Below, piece after piece: positions 1 through 5,727 of a stretch of DNA of 8,274 bases. The DNA is taken from contig CALVJC010000059.1 in the NCBI GenBank assembly GCA_944331945.1, forward strand, positions 1 to 8,274. The letters run 5' to 3'. This DNA comes from an uncultured Bacilli bacterium (lineage in GTDB: Bacteria > Bacillota_I > Bacilli_A > RF39 > UBA660). Both the position numbers and the translations under genes were made by a program. Position 1 is the stretch's first letter. The number at the start of each line of letters is the position of its first letter. Below the pieces are notes generated by a model. That model did not search any database, was not told the origin of the DNA, and worked only from the letters and a program-made list of their open reading frames with translations.

Positions 1-10
1 GAAAAGAGTA

Positions 11-40
11 TTGACAGACAAAATTTTACTATGCTATAAT
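11..40 (+). promoter_or_regulatory. Sigma-A-type promoter for tRNA-Ala
   Basis: A consensus -35 box TTGACA lies at 11-16 and a consensus -10 box TATAAT at 35-40, separated by 18 bp. A TG at 32-33 makes this an extended -10 (TGCTATAAT). The expected transcription start, around 46-48, falls just before the first base of the tRNA at 50, so the primary transcript would have almost no 5' leader. Both boxes are perfect matches, as expected for a strong stable-RNA promoter. Confidence 0.88.
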
Positions 41-49
41 TCAGGTACT

Positions 50-125
50 GGGGAATTAGCTCAGCTGGGAGAGCGTCACGTTTGCACCGTGAAGGTCAGG
101 GGTTCGATCCCCCTATTCTCCACCA
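50..125 (+). tRNA. tRNA-Ala (anticodon UGC)
   Basis: A complete cloverleaf can be folded by hand. The acceptor stem is 50-56 with 115-121 (one G-U pair), the D-arm is GCTC 59-62 with GAGC 71-74, and the anticodon stem is 76-80 with 88-92. The 7-base anticodon loop carries TGC at 83-85. The variable loop is 93-97 and the T-arm is AGGGG 98-102 with CCCCT 110-114 around TTCGATC. The discriminator base is A122 and the CCA end is encoded at 123-125. The UGC anticodon reads Ala GCN codons. It is a single-gene unit with its own promoter and terminator and converges on spoIVFB. Confidence 0.97.
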
Positions 126-136
126 TAATGATTGTT

Positions 137-160
137 AAACGACTTTAAAGTCGTTTTTTT
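137..160 (+). terminator. Rho-independent terminator of tRNA-Ala
   Basis: A perfect 20-bp palindrome at 137-156 (AAACGACTTT followed by AAAGTCGTTT) folds into a hairpin, and the T-run continues to 161. It lies 11 bases after the tRNA CCA end. The convergent spoIVFB stop codon is at 168-170, so the same hairpin could also end the minus-strand operon. In that direction the trailing U-tract is only about three bases, so termination there would be weaker. Confidence 0.88.
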
Positions 161-167
161 TGTTAAA

Positions 168-941
168 TCATATTCCATACCCTTGCTCATACTTTCTTTT
201 TAGATATTCTTTTTCTTTTAGATAACGATTCCCCACTTTTATTAAGTGCTCGCAATCTCGCATAAACTCCTCTTCTTTTTGGATGATTTTCCTTCTTTTA
301 AAGGGGTATTTTTTTAAATAGCGTTCTAAGAAAAAGCGTTCTAGATAATATTTAATTTTTTTCTTTTCTTGAAAAAGTTTCAGAGAAAGAAAGAAAAATA
401 GAAGAAGAAAATTCAAGTGTTTTGTTTGCATAAATAGAATAAAAAAGATTCCTAAGAGGAAAAAAGATAAGATATAGATCATTTTAAAGCTCTTTTTATA
501 AGGAAAAAAATAACAAGAAAAACATTGGAGAATTCTTCCTCCATCTAAAGGATAAAGGGGTAATAAATTAAAAAATAAGACATTGTAATGAATCGTGGTT
601 AATAAAGATAAATGTAAGGGGGAAAGAGGCAGTTTGGTAAGTAGAAGATAAAGAATGATTTGACTGATGGGTCCCATGATAAGAACTAGAATTTCTTCTT
701 TTAAAGGGGTATTGATATCATTTTTAAATTTGGCAATCCCACCGAAGGGATAAAAAACGATTTTATCGGTATCCCATTTTAAGAAATAAGCGGTTAGAAA
801 GTGACCACATTCGTGTCCTAAAAGAAGAATGGATATTAAAATAATACTCATGAAATTTCCCGTTAAAATGGCTAGTACAAGAAAAAAATAGGTACTAGGA
901 TGAATTTTTATTTTAGTTAATATATTCTTTATAATCAACAA
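168..941 (-). CDS. spoIVFB: SpoIVFB, M50-family intramembrane metalloprotease (pro-sigma-K processing)
   Basis: This is a polytopic membrane site-2-type zinc protease. In Bacillus it sits in the outer forespore membrane and cleaves the pro-sequence from sigma-K in the mother cell. With the 941 start, HECGH falls at residues 43-47 (zinc ligands H43 and H47, catalytic E44). The second M50 motif, NLLPLYPLDGGR, is at 125-136, with D133 as the third ligand. Other features shared with the family from memory are an N-terminal KIHP segment, FYPFGG at 63-68, PLKEE at 79-83 and a C-terminal FLLERY-like stretch (FFLERY) before a charged cytoplasmic tail. There is no ATG near the N-terminus. Tandem TTG codons at 941 and 938 follow AGAGGG (952-947), so either can be the start, and the 941 start gives the residue numbering quoted from B. 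subtilis for the HExxH motif. The gene overlaps the spoIVFA end by 26-29 bp, which implies translational coupling. Length is 257 aa, slightly short for the family. Confidence 0.9.
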   Translation of the reverse strand: MLIIKNILTKIKIHPSTYFFLVLAILTGNFMSIILISILLLGHECGHFLTAYFLKWDTDKIVFYPFGGIAKFKNDINTPLKEEILVLIMGPISQIILYLLLTKLPLSPLHLSLLTTIHYNVLFFNLLPLYPLDGGRILQCFSCYFFPYKKSFKMIYILSFFLLGIFFILFMQTKHLNFLLLFFFLSLKLFQEKKKIKYYLERFFLERYLKKYPFKRRKIIQKEEEFMRDCEHLIKVGNRYLKEKEYLKRKYEQGYGI

Positions 942-1506
942 AGTTGCCCTCTTTTTGAAAAGCTAAGTATAGGGTTTGGTCTTTGGTCTCTCCTATCAAA
1001 GCTCCTTGTTCGACATAATCATATAGCTGTACACTAGCACTATCAATATTACCATACCAGGCATCGATGCCATTCATCTGTTGAATAATAATGGTATTTC
1101 CATAGTTTTCTTTTTCACCAATAAAAACAACAATGCCGCTATTGAGACTTGGAATCATATAATGGTCACTGACAGTTAAAGCTACCCCTTCCTTATATAA
1201 GCTTTGATTACTGTAAGATAGCTTTTCTTCAAATACTTCGGTTTCTGTTTCTAAGGGTTTCGTGAGTAAATCTTTCCCAAAAAGATTTTGATACCAGTCT
1301 TTGATGGAAGCGAAGGGAAAAGAAGTATTATAAACATATTTATAGAATTCTTGTTTTAAATCATTATTCCATTTAAAACCAATTAAGATTATCATGGTAA
1401 TAATAGCAGTAATTAAGATTTGATTGAGTAGTTTTTTTAATATTGGGGGTAATTGTTTTGAAGGTTTGGGATTGTTCTTTTTGTTATAAAACTTTGATTC
1501 GACCAT
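913..1506 (-). CDS. spoIVFA: SpoIVFA-like regulator with degenerate M23/LytM domain
   Basis: In Bacillus SpoIVFA anchors and restrains SpoIVFB and is itself cut by SpoIVB during sporulation. This 197-aa protein has a basic N-terminal region, one membrane helix at about residues 28-45, a linker, then an M23 (LytM) fold at about 118-195. The fold is recognisable from SGIVVFIG, YGNTIIIQ, AWYGNIDS, a GALIGET turn and a closing LYLAFQKEGNFVDYKEYI stretch. The M23 zinc ligands are absent: the usual HxxxD is missing, YxHL is YGNI, and the closing HxH is LYL. It therefore cannot be an active metallopeptidase, which also fits SpoIVFA. The ATG at 1506 is preferred because AGGTGAT sits just upstream; an in-frame GTG at 1515 would add three residues but overlaps that site. 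It lies between mreD (59 bp upstream) and spoIVFB (overlapping). It is shorter than B. subtilis SpoIVFA (about 264 aa). The call rests on both domain pattern and neighbours. Confidence 0.8.
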   Translation of the reverse strand: MVESKFYNKKNNPKPSKQLPPILKKLLNQILITAIITMIILIGFKWNNDLKQEFYKYVYNTSFPFASIKDWYQNLFGKDLLTKPLETETEVFEEKLSYSNQSLYKEGVALTVSDHYMIPSLNSGIVVFIGEKENYGNTIIIQQMNGIDAWYGNIDSASVQLYDYVEQGALIGETKDQTLYLAFQKEGNFVDYKEYIN

Positions 1507-1565
1507 GTTTATCACCTAATAATATTTATGCTAGAAGGGATAAATTTAGTGCAAAAAGAAAAAGA

Positions 1566-2060
1566 CTAATTTAGACTTCGTTTGTGAGGGAGATATTTGC
1601 ATAGTAAATAAAGAATTTCTCCATAAATTAGATTTAGTAGTAAGCTATGACTTATTTGGTAAAAAACATTTTCTACGGTAAGAGGAACAATGTTGAATAG
1701 AAACAGGCAGAAATCATAGAGTAGAAAATAAAAACATAATTGAAAAAATAAAAAGATAAAATAAGTAAGCGGGTTTAGATTTATTTTTTTATAGACAAAA
1801 GAGATGAGTAATCCCATGATTCCAAAAAAGATCATATTGGTAAAAAGAAGATTGGTATAGAATAAATCATATAAAAATCCCGTGATTAAAATGGTAATAA
1901 AATACTTCTTTTCTTGCTTTTGAAAGAAAGGATAAATAATTCCAATCGCTACTAGGGTTAAAAAAGGAGTAAAGTAAGATAAATCATTGACCATAAAGGG
2001 AAGATAATTACTTAAAATTCCATCTAAGAAAAAAGAGATGATTAAAATTACGTAAGCCAT
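1566..2060 (-). CDS. mreD: Rod shape-determining protein MreD
   Basis: MreD is a small integral membrane protein of the elongasome that works with MreC and the RodA/PBP2 synthase in lateral wall growth. This 164-aa protein is almost entirely hydrophobic, with about six predicted helices (roughly 3-20, 29-47, 52-70, 72-90, 98-125, 133-156). The GFLYDLFYT segment at 61-69 matches the Gly-x-x-x-Asp signature common in MreD. The length is normal for the family. Its ATG overlaps the mreC stop by one base (TAATG), so translation is probably coupled, helped by GAGTGAT upstream. It is followed by spoIVFA after a 59-bp gap. Identification relies on hydropathy, the GxxxD motif and the position after mreC, because MreD sequences are poorly conserved. 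Confidence 0.88.
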   Translation of the reverse strand: MAYVILIISFFLDGILSNYLPFMVNDLSYFTPFLTLVAIGIIYPFFQKQEKKYFITILITGFLYDLFYTNLLFTNMIFFGIMGLLISFVYKKINLNPLTYFIFLFFQLCFYFLLYDFCLFLFNIVPLTVENVFYQISHSLLLNLIYGEILYLLCKYLPHKRSLN

Positions 2061-2860
2061 TATTTATCACTCGCTTCTTTTAAAATTGTTACATAATGAA
2101 TGTTGTTAAAATTTTGGGTTGTTTTAATCCCTAAGGTTTTACTTAATCCATATTTATCGTTCGAAATCTCTTCTACCGTTCCAATATAGATTCCTCTTGG
2201 AAACATACCTCCCAATCCACTTGTCGTGACACTATCCCCTACTTCAATTTGGACTTCGGAATCAACCCCACTTACTAAAACAAGACCTTTTTCTTCATCG
2301 TAACCACTTAAAATAGCATCGGTTTCTCCTTCGGTTGTGGCAATAGAAACAGACACTTTATTGTTGACATCGTTTGAAGTAATTAATTTGATCTCACTCG
2401 AAAAGCTTGTTACATTTTGTAATTTTCCAATTAATCCATCTTTGGTAATCGCAACCATATTTTCTTTTAATCCATCCTTTGATCCCTTATCAATCGTCAA
2501 TGTTTGATACCAATAACTTTTATTCCTTGAAATGACCGTTGCATTGACAGGATCATAACCTGTTAGGGTTTGATTCAGTTCTAGGGCTTTTCTTAATTGT
2601 TCAATTTCTTCTTCTAAGTGAACATTAATATTCTTTTGAATCACATAACTTTCACTCTGATCCTCTCCTTTTTCCTCATTTAAGGCGGTAAAAGGAAACA
2701 TAATTACTTTTTGGATGATGGTAGCGGCATCTTTTAAGAAGTTTTCAATGGGTCCTTGTCTCCGACTAGATGTTAAGGAATAAAAAAGTAAAAAGAAACA
2801 TCCTAGTACAACCAGTAGAATTATAATTATTTTTTTCTTCTTTTTTTCTTTTCGATACAT
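2060..2860 (-). CDS. mreC: Rod shape-determining protein MreC
   Basis: MreC is a bitopic elongasome scaffold that links cytoplasmic MreB to the periplasmic-side wall synthases and activates PBP2/RodA. The 266-aa protein has a lysine-rich N-terminus (residues 4-10), a single membrane helix at about 11-29, a Glu/Leu-rich coiled coil at about 72-98, and the double beta-barrel region at about 102-262. Family hallmarks in the last part are TIDKGSKDGL (122-131) and GLGGMFPRGIYIGTV (215-229). Start choice is clear: ATG at 2860 follows GGAGAG with good spacing. It is the first gene after a likely promoter at the end of radC, and its stop overlaps mreD. Length is close to typical (B. subtilis about 290 aa). 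No mreB precedes it, which is unusual for this locus. Confidence 0.95.
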   Translation of the reverse strand: MYRKEKKKKKIIIILLVVLGCFFLLFYSLTSSRRQGPIENFLKDAATIIQKVIMFPFTALNEEKGEDQSESYVIQKNINVHLEEEIEQLRKALELNQTLTGYDPVNATVISRNKSYWYQTLTIDKGSKDGLKENMVAITKDGLIGKLQNVTSFSSEIKLITSNDVNNKVSVSIATTEGETDAILSGYDEEKGLVLVSGVDSEVQIEVGDSVTTSGLGGMFPRGIYIGTVEEISNDKYGLSKTLGIKTTQNFNNIHYVTILKEASDK

Positions 2861-2881
2861 CTAATCTCTCCTTCCTTTCTT

Positions 2882-2910
2882 AGTATAGCTTTTCTTTTTT
2901 ATTTTTTCAA
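2882..2910 (-). promoter_or_regulatory. Likely sigma-A promoter for mreCD-spoIVFAB
   Basis: On the minus strand TTGAAA (2910-2905) is followed after 17 bp by TATACT (2887-2882), each one base away from consensus. The predicted start near 2875 gives a leader of about 15 nt carrying the GGAGAG ribosome site of mreC. The -35 box overlaps the radC stop codon. This would allow mreC and the following genes to be expressed independently of radC. It is inferred from sequence only. Confidence 0.6.
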
Positions 2911-3584
2911 TTCTCCTTATCGTTATTTTTTCCAAAACTATAATAATTATGCTCACTGACAATTAAATGATCTAAGATAGGAATTCCTTGAAAAAGACCA
3001 ATGTCAATCAAATCTTTGGTAAATTCCATATCCTTCTCGCTGGGTAAGACATTTCCGGAAGGATGATTATGAACACAAATAATGCCACTAGCGGATAATT
3101 TGTAAGCTTCTTTAAAAATTTCTCTTGGGTGCACGGTGCTGCGATTCATTGTTCCAATAAATAATAATTTATGTTCAATTAAGCGTCTTTGGTTATCTAC
3201 GTAAAAGCAGTAGAAATATTCTTGCTTTTTGCCATGAAATAAGTATTTGCTATATTCAAAAATTTTTTCAGGAGTATCTAGTTTTATTTTATCTTCTTTT
3301 TCTAAAAAGATTCTTCTTCCTAATTCAATGGCTGCTAAAATTTTGGAAGCTTTGGCTTCCCCTATTCCTTTGATCTGTTTTAACTCTTCTATGGTGATAT
3401 ATTCTAAATTTGAAATTTTGCCTACCTGATTTAAAAGTTCAAAGGCCATCTCTAGAACATTTTTTTCTTTGTTCCCAGAGGATAGTAAAATAGCCAACAA
3501 CTCACTGGTTGCTAAACTGCTTCCTTGTCTAGTCATAAGCTTTTCTCTTGGACGCTCTGTTTTGGGAATTTCTTTTATGGTCAT
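2907..3584 (-). CDS. radC: RadC family JAB/MPN-domain protein
   Basis: RadC proteins carry a JAMM-type metalloprotease-like fold. The old DNA-repair assignment is doubtful and the true substrate is unknown. From the chosen start (225 aa) the N-terminal RPREKL motif is at 11-16, a helix-hairpin-helix (IKGIGEAKA) at 71-79, and the JAMM residues in HNHPSG at 172-177 with S182 and D185. An upstream glutamate lies in HPREIFKEA at 152-160. All expected metal ligands are present. The ATG at 3584 is preferred over the in-frame ATG at 3599 because AGAGGTGA lies between them at a proper distance, and homologues begin with a similar M-x-I-K-E-x-P. It follows a terminator that ends the SpoIIB-like gene, and the mreC promoter overlaps its stop. 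radC next to mre genes is the classic Bacilli arrangement. Confidence 0.95.
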   Translation of the reverse strand: MTIKEIPKTERPREKLMTRQGSSLATSELLAILLSSGNKEKNVLEMAFELLNQVGKISNLEYITIEELKQIKGIGEAKASKILAAIELGRRIFLEKEDKIKLDTPEKIFEYSKYLFHGKKQEYFYCFYVDNQRRLIEHKLLFIGTMNRSTVHPREIFKEAYKLSASGIICVHNHPSGNVLPSEKDMEFTKDLIDIGLFQGIPILDHLIVSEHNYYSFGKNNDKEN

Positions 3585-3611
3585 AATTTCACCTCTCATT
3601 TAAATTATATA

Positions 3612-3650
3612 CAAAAGAAATTGTCTTTTACGATTGTAAGACAATTTCTT
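3612..3650 (-). terminator. Terminator overlapping the end of the SpoIIB-like gene
   Basis: An 11-bp perfect inverted repeat, AAGAAATTGTC at 3615-3625 and GACAATTTCTT at 3640-3650, encloses a further 4-bp pairing (3628-3631 with 3636-3639) and a GATT loop. Read on the minus strand the stem is followed by TTTTGT. The stem covers the last seven codons and stop codon of the gene that ends at 3628. The U-tract is short, so termination may be partial and some read-through into radC is possible. Confidence 0.65.
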
Positions 3651-4086
3651 CATAATTGGCTAAAATCACTTTATTAATGGGATCAATTTCTTCTTCCGTC
3701 GTCACTTTTTCTAATAAGCCATCCATTTGGACTAAGGTATTAATAAAAGATTCCTCCGTAACATTCATCTCTTTTACCGTAATATCAAGGCCTTTTTCTT
3801 GATAAAGTTTTTTTAGTTTTTCTAAGTTTTGTTCACTTTGGGTAATGGCTAAATAAACGTAATATTTTGCATCCTGCTTGACTATAATTTTAGTGTCTAG
3901 TTCTTTGGTAGCATCGGTAGCCTCTTGTTGGTTATCATAGACCCCTTCTTGAAGAAAAAAAATCTTGTTTTCCACTTGCATTAAAACATCTTCTGTTTCT
4001 TGTTGATATTTCAAGAATAAAAAATGACCTAAGAGAGCGCCTAGTAAGACTGCTGCAAGAACAGATAAAATAAATTTATAACGCAT
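3628..4086 (-). CDS. SpoIIB-like membrane protein with SPOR-like region
   Basis: This is a 152-aa bitopic protein: short MRYK N-terminus, one membrane helix at about residues 5-26, an acidic extracytoplasmic stalk (about 28-70), then a stretch resembling the start of a SPOR domain. YYVYLAI at 75-81 is followed by a helix (SEQNLEKLKKLYQEKGL, 84-100) and DITVKEM (101-107). SPOR domains bind denuded peptidoglycan at division septa. In B. subtilis SpoIIB, a SPOR protein of engulfment, lies just upstream of maf-radC, so position and layout suggest a reduced SpoIIB counterpart, though sequence support is weak and the protein is about half the usual length. The ATG at 4086 is chosen because GGTGAT lies directly upstream; in-frame ATG (4098) and GTG (4104) codons have no such site. 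It is divergent from the lipoprotein gene and ends in a terminator. Confidence 0.6.
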   Translation of the reverse strand: MRYKFILSVLAAVLLGALLGHFLFLKYQQETEDVLMQVENKIFFLQEGVYDNQQEATDATKELDTKIIVKQDAKYYVYLAITQSEQNLEKLKKLYQEKGLDITVKEMNVTEESFINTLVQMDGLLEKVTTEEEIDPINKVILANYEEIVLQS

Positions 4087-4141
4087 CTTTATCACCATAG
4101 ACACTGTAACAAACTTTTTGCTTTAAATTTGTCGAAAGTTG

Positions 4142-4170
4142 TAGTCAAAGAAAAAGAAACATGCTAAAGT
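4142..4170 (+). promoter_or_regulatory. Possible promoter of the lipoprotein gene
   Basis: TAGTCA at 4142-4147 and TAAAGT at 4165-4170 are spaced 17 bp apart, each matching four of six consensus positions. A TG at 4162-4163 forms an extended -10. The predicted start near 4177 would leave a leader of about 12 nt beginning at the AGGAGG ribosome site. It lies in the 102-bp gap between two divergent genes, so a promoter is expected here, but the boxes are weak. Confidence 0.4.
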
Positions 4171-4188
4171 TATGTTAGGAGGAGACAT

Positions 4189-4737
4189 ATGAAAAAGAAA
4201 TATTTGTTTTTGGTAGTATTAGGGTGTTTTGCTCTTTTATTAACTGGTTGTGGTAACGATCAAGAACAAGATGTTGCCAGTGATAATAATAATAGCAATC
4301 AAACGGAAGAAAAAGGATTAAATTCTTCGGAAGATTCTTCAGAAGAAAAAACAATGGTTTGTCGTAATTCTGCTAGTCAAAGTAATATGGCAACCGATTT
4401 AACTTATACGGTTCGTTATAAGGGAGAGGATGTTACTTCAGTAAAAAGTGTTGAAACCATCAAATCCGATGATACTGATTTACTTGAAGCTTACAGAGAA
4501 CAAGTCGAAGCGATTTATGAACCATATAAAGGAATTGAGTATTATGAGTATCAAGTAGAAGTTGAGGGAGATCTTTTAACCTCTACTGTTAATATTGATT
4601 ATGAACATATTGATACTGATAAGTTGATTGATGTTGATTCTTCCAATGCTACTTTAATTAAAGATGGAAAAGTATCGATTGATGATATTGAAAGTCTTTA
4701 TGAACAAGTTGGTGCTACTTGCGAACGAGATCGTTAA
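4189..4737 (+). CDS. Lipoprotein, DUF1307/YehR-like (tentative)
   Basis: This is a 182-aa secreted lipoprotein of unknown function. The signal peptide is MKKK plus a hydrophobic core, ending in the lipobox LTGC with the lipidated Cys at residue 21. A low-complexity Asn/Ser/Glu/Asp linker (22-55) precedes the folded part (56-182). That part alternates strand-like and helix-like segments: DLTYTVRYKGEDVTSVKSVE, a helix LLEAYREQVEAIYEPYKG, then YEYQVEVEGDLLTSTVNIDY. This layout resembles the DUF1307/YehR lipoproteins, from memory and not confirmed. Two cysteines, C58 and C178 near the two ends of the domain, could form a disulfide. Start choice is clear from AGGAGGAG at 4177-4184. It is a single-gene unit with its own terminator, divergent from the SpoIIB-like gene. 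Confidence 0.85.
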   Translation: MKKKYLFLVVLGCFALLLTGCGNDQEQDVASDNNNSNQTEEKGLNSSEDSSEEKTMVCRNSASQSNMATDLTYTVRYKGEDVTSVKSVETIKSDDTDLLEAYREQVEAIYEPYKGIEYYEYQVEVEGDLLTSTVNIDYEHIDTDKLIDVDSSNATLIKDGKVSIDDIESLYEQVGATCERDR

Positions 4738-4756
4738 ACTCGTTTGCAATTTTTTT
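4719..4756 (+). terminator. Terminator of the lipoprotein gene
   Basis: An 11-bp stem, TTGCGAACGAG (4719-4729) with CTCGTTTGCAA (4739-4749), with one G-U pair and a 9-base loop, is followed by seven Ts (4750-4756). The stop codon (4735-4737) lies in the loop and the last codons form the left arm. A second, AT-only hairpin (4760-4766 with 4772-4778) follows and may back it up or act on the other strand. Confidence 0.9.
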
Positions 4757-4814
4757 GTGAAAAAAGGTAGGCTTTTTTTCGTTTCTCTATTATACTAGTT
4801 AAGAGGAGGATGTT

Positions 4815-5717
4815 ATGGCAATCAAAAAATCGCAAAAAAAATGGATTAAATTTCTTTCTCGCTTTCATTTTAATATGAAGAAAAATTATAAGATTTATCG
4901 AAAAGCCGTGGAAGTTGTAAATGGACATCCCTTACAAAGGTTTCGGCAAAGAAAAGAAGTTATAAAGATAAAAGATTATGAGGTGCCTATTTTCCTTTTT
5001 ACACCAAAAAAAGAAACGAAAAAAGTCATTCTCTTTTTTCATGGTGGAGGTTTTATTAGTGGTAGTATTTATAGCTATCATTCTTTTTGTTCCTTATTAG
5101 CAGAAAAATTAGAACAGGCCGTGATTTCGGTCGATTATCGACTCGCTCCAGAGTTTCCTTTTCCCGTGGGGCTTTCTGATTGTTATGAAGCGACAGAAAA
5201 GCTCTATTCGATTTTAAAAGAAAGAGGCGTACTTGAGGAAGATATTACGTTAATGGGAGATTCGGCGGGAGGTAATTTAGCAGCGGTTGTTTCCTTAATG
5301 GCAAGAGATAAAAAAAGTTTTACGGTGAAAAGACAAGTTTTAATTTATCCTTTGGTAGATACAGATCTTGATTCCTATCCTTCGATTAAGGAAAATGGAA
5401 CTGATTATTTATTGACAGAAAAGCAAATTGAAGATTATCTGCATCTTTATTTAACGAAAAAGGAAGATTATAAAAATCCTTATGTGGCACCAATCTTGGC
5501 GGATCTTTCTTGTCAACCAGATACTTTTATCTTGGTAGCAACCTATGATCCACTAAAGGATCAGGGAAAAGCTTTTGCAAAGCATTTACAAGAGGCAGGA
5601 AATAAAGCCGTTCTTTTTGAAGTAGAAGAATTGCATGGATTTATGTTAAGAAAAAAATCAAAAGCCAATACTTTCATCGCGCTTGATCAAATCAAACAAT
5701 TTATAAATGGGAAGTGA
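4815..5717 (+). CDS. HSL-family alpha/beta hydrolase (esterase)
   Basis: This is a carboxyl-ester hydrolase of the hormone-sensitive-lipase (family IV) group; the natural substrate is unknown. The 300-aa protein shows the oxyanion-hole motif HGGGF at 76-80, DYRLAPEFPFP at 107-117, the nucleophile elbow GDSAGGN at 148-154 with Ser150, the acid in YDPLKDQG with Asp245, and the catalytic His in LHGFML with His274. The triad and oxyanion hole are therefore complete. No signal peptide is visible, so it should act in the cytoplasm; the basic N-terminus (many Lys/Arg in the first 50 residues) could favour membrane association. The start is fixed by AGAGGAGG at 4802-4809. The next gene begins within, or 10 bp beyond, its stop, so it is the first gene of a three-gene cassette with the acyltransferase and the zinc-ribbon membrane protein. 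Confidence 0.92.
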   Translation: MAIKKSQKKWIKFLSRFHFNMKKNYKIYRKAVEVVNGHPLQRFRQRKEVIKIKDYEVPIFLFTPKKETKKVILFFHGGGFISGSIYSYHSFCSLLAEKLEQAVISVDYRLAPEFPFPVGLSDCYEATEKLYSILKERGVLEEDITLMGDSAGGNLAAVVSLMARDKKSFTVKRQVLIYPLVDTDLDSYPSIKENGTDYLLTEKQIEDYLHLYLTKKEDYKNPYVAPILADLSCQPDTFILVATYDPLKDQGKAFAKHLQEAGNKAVLFEVEELHGFMLRKKSKANTFIALDQIKQFINGK

Positions 5718-5727
5718 CATATCAATT

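Noticed and set aside
1516..1551. Possible sigma-E promoter upstream of spoIVFA (CATAAATA on the minus strand at 1530-1523).
   Set aside because: The -10-like part partly fits CATACAAT, but no acceptable -35 (ATATT-type) lies 13-14 bp upstream, so it is not supported.
3604..3633. TATAAT on the minus strand at 3609-3604 as a radC promoter.
   Set aside because: The -10 is perfect, but no reasonable -35 sits 16-18 bp away and the sequence overlaps the terminator U-tract region, where AT-rich matches are common.
4788..4796. TATTAT/TATACT before the esterase gene as its promoter -10.
   Set aside because: A promoter is expected between the lipoprotein terminator and this gene, but the -35 position reads TAGGCT and no TG extension is present, so exact boxes cannot be assigned.
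4734..4928. A 64-codon open frame on the minus strand over the start of the esterase gene.
   Set aside because: It lies antisense to a well-supported gene and terminator, and its product shows no recognisable domain.
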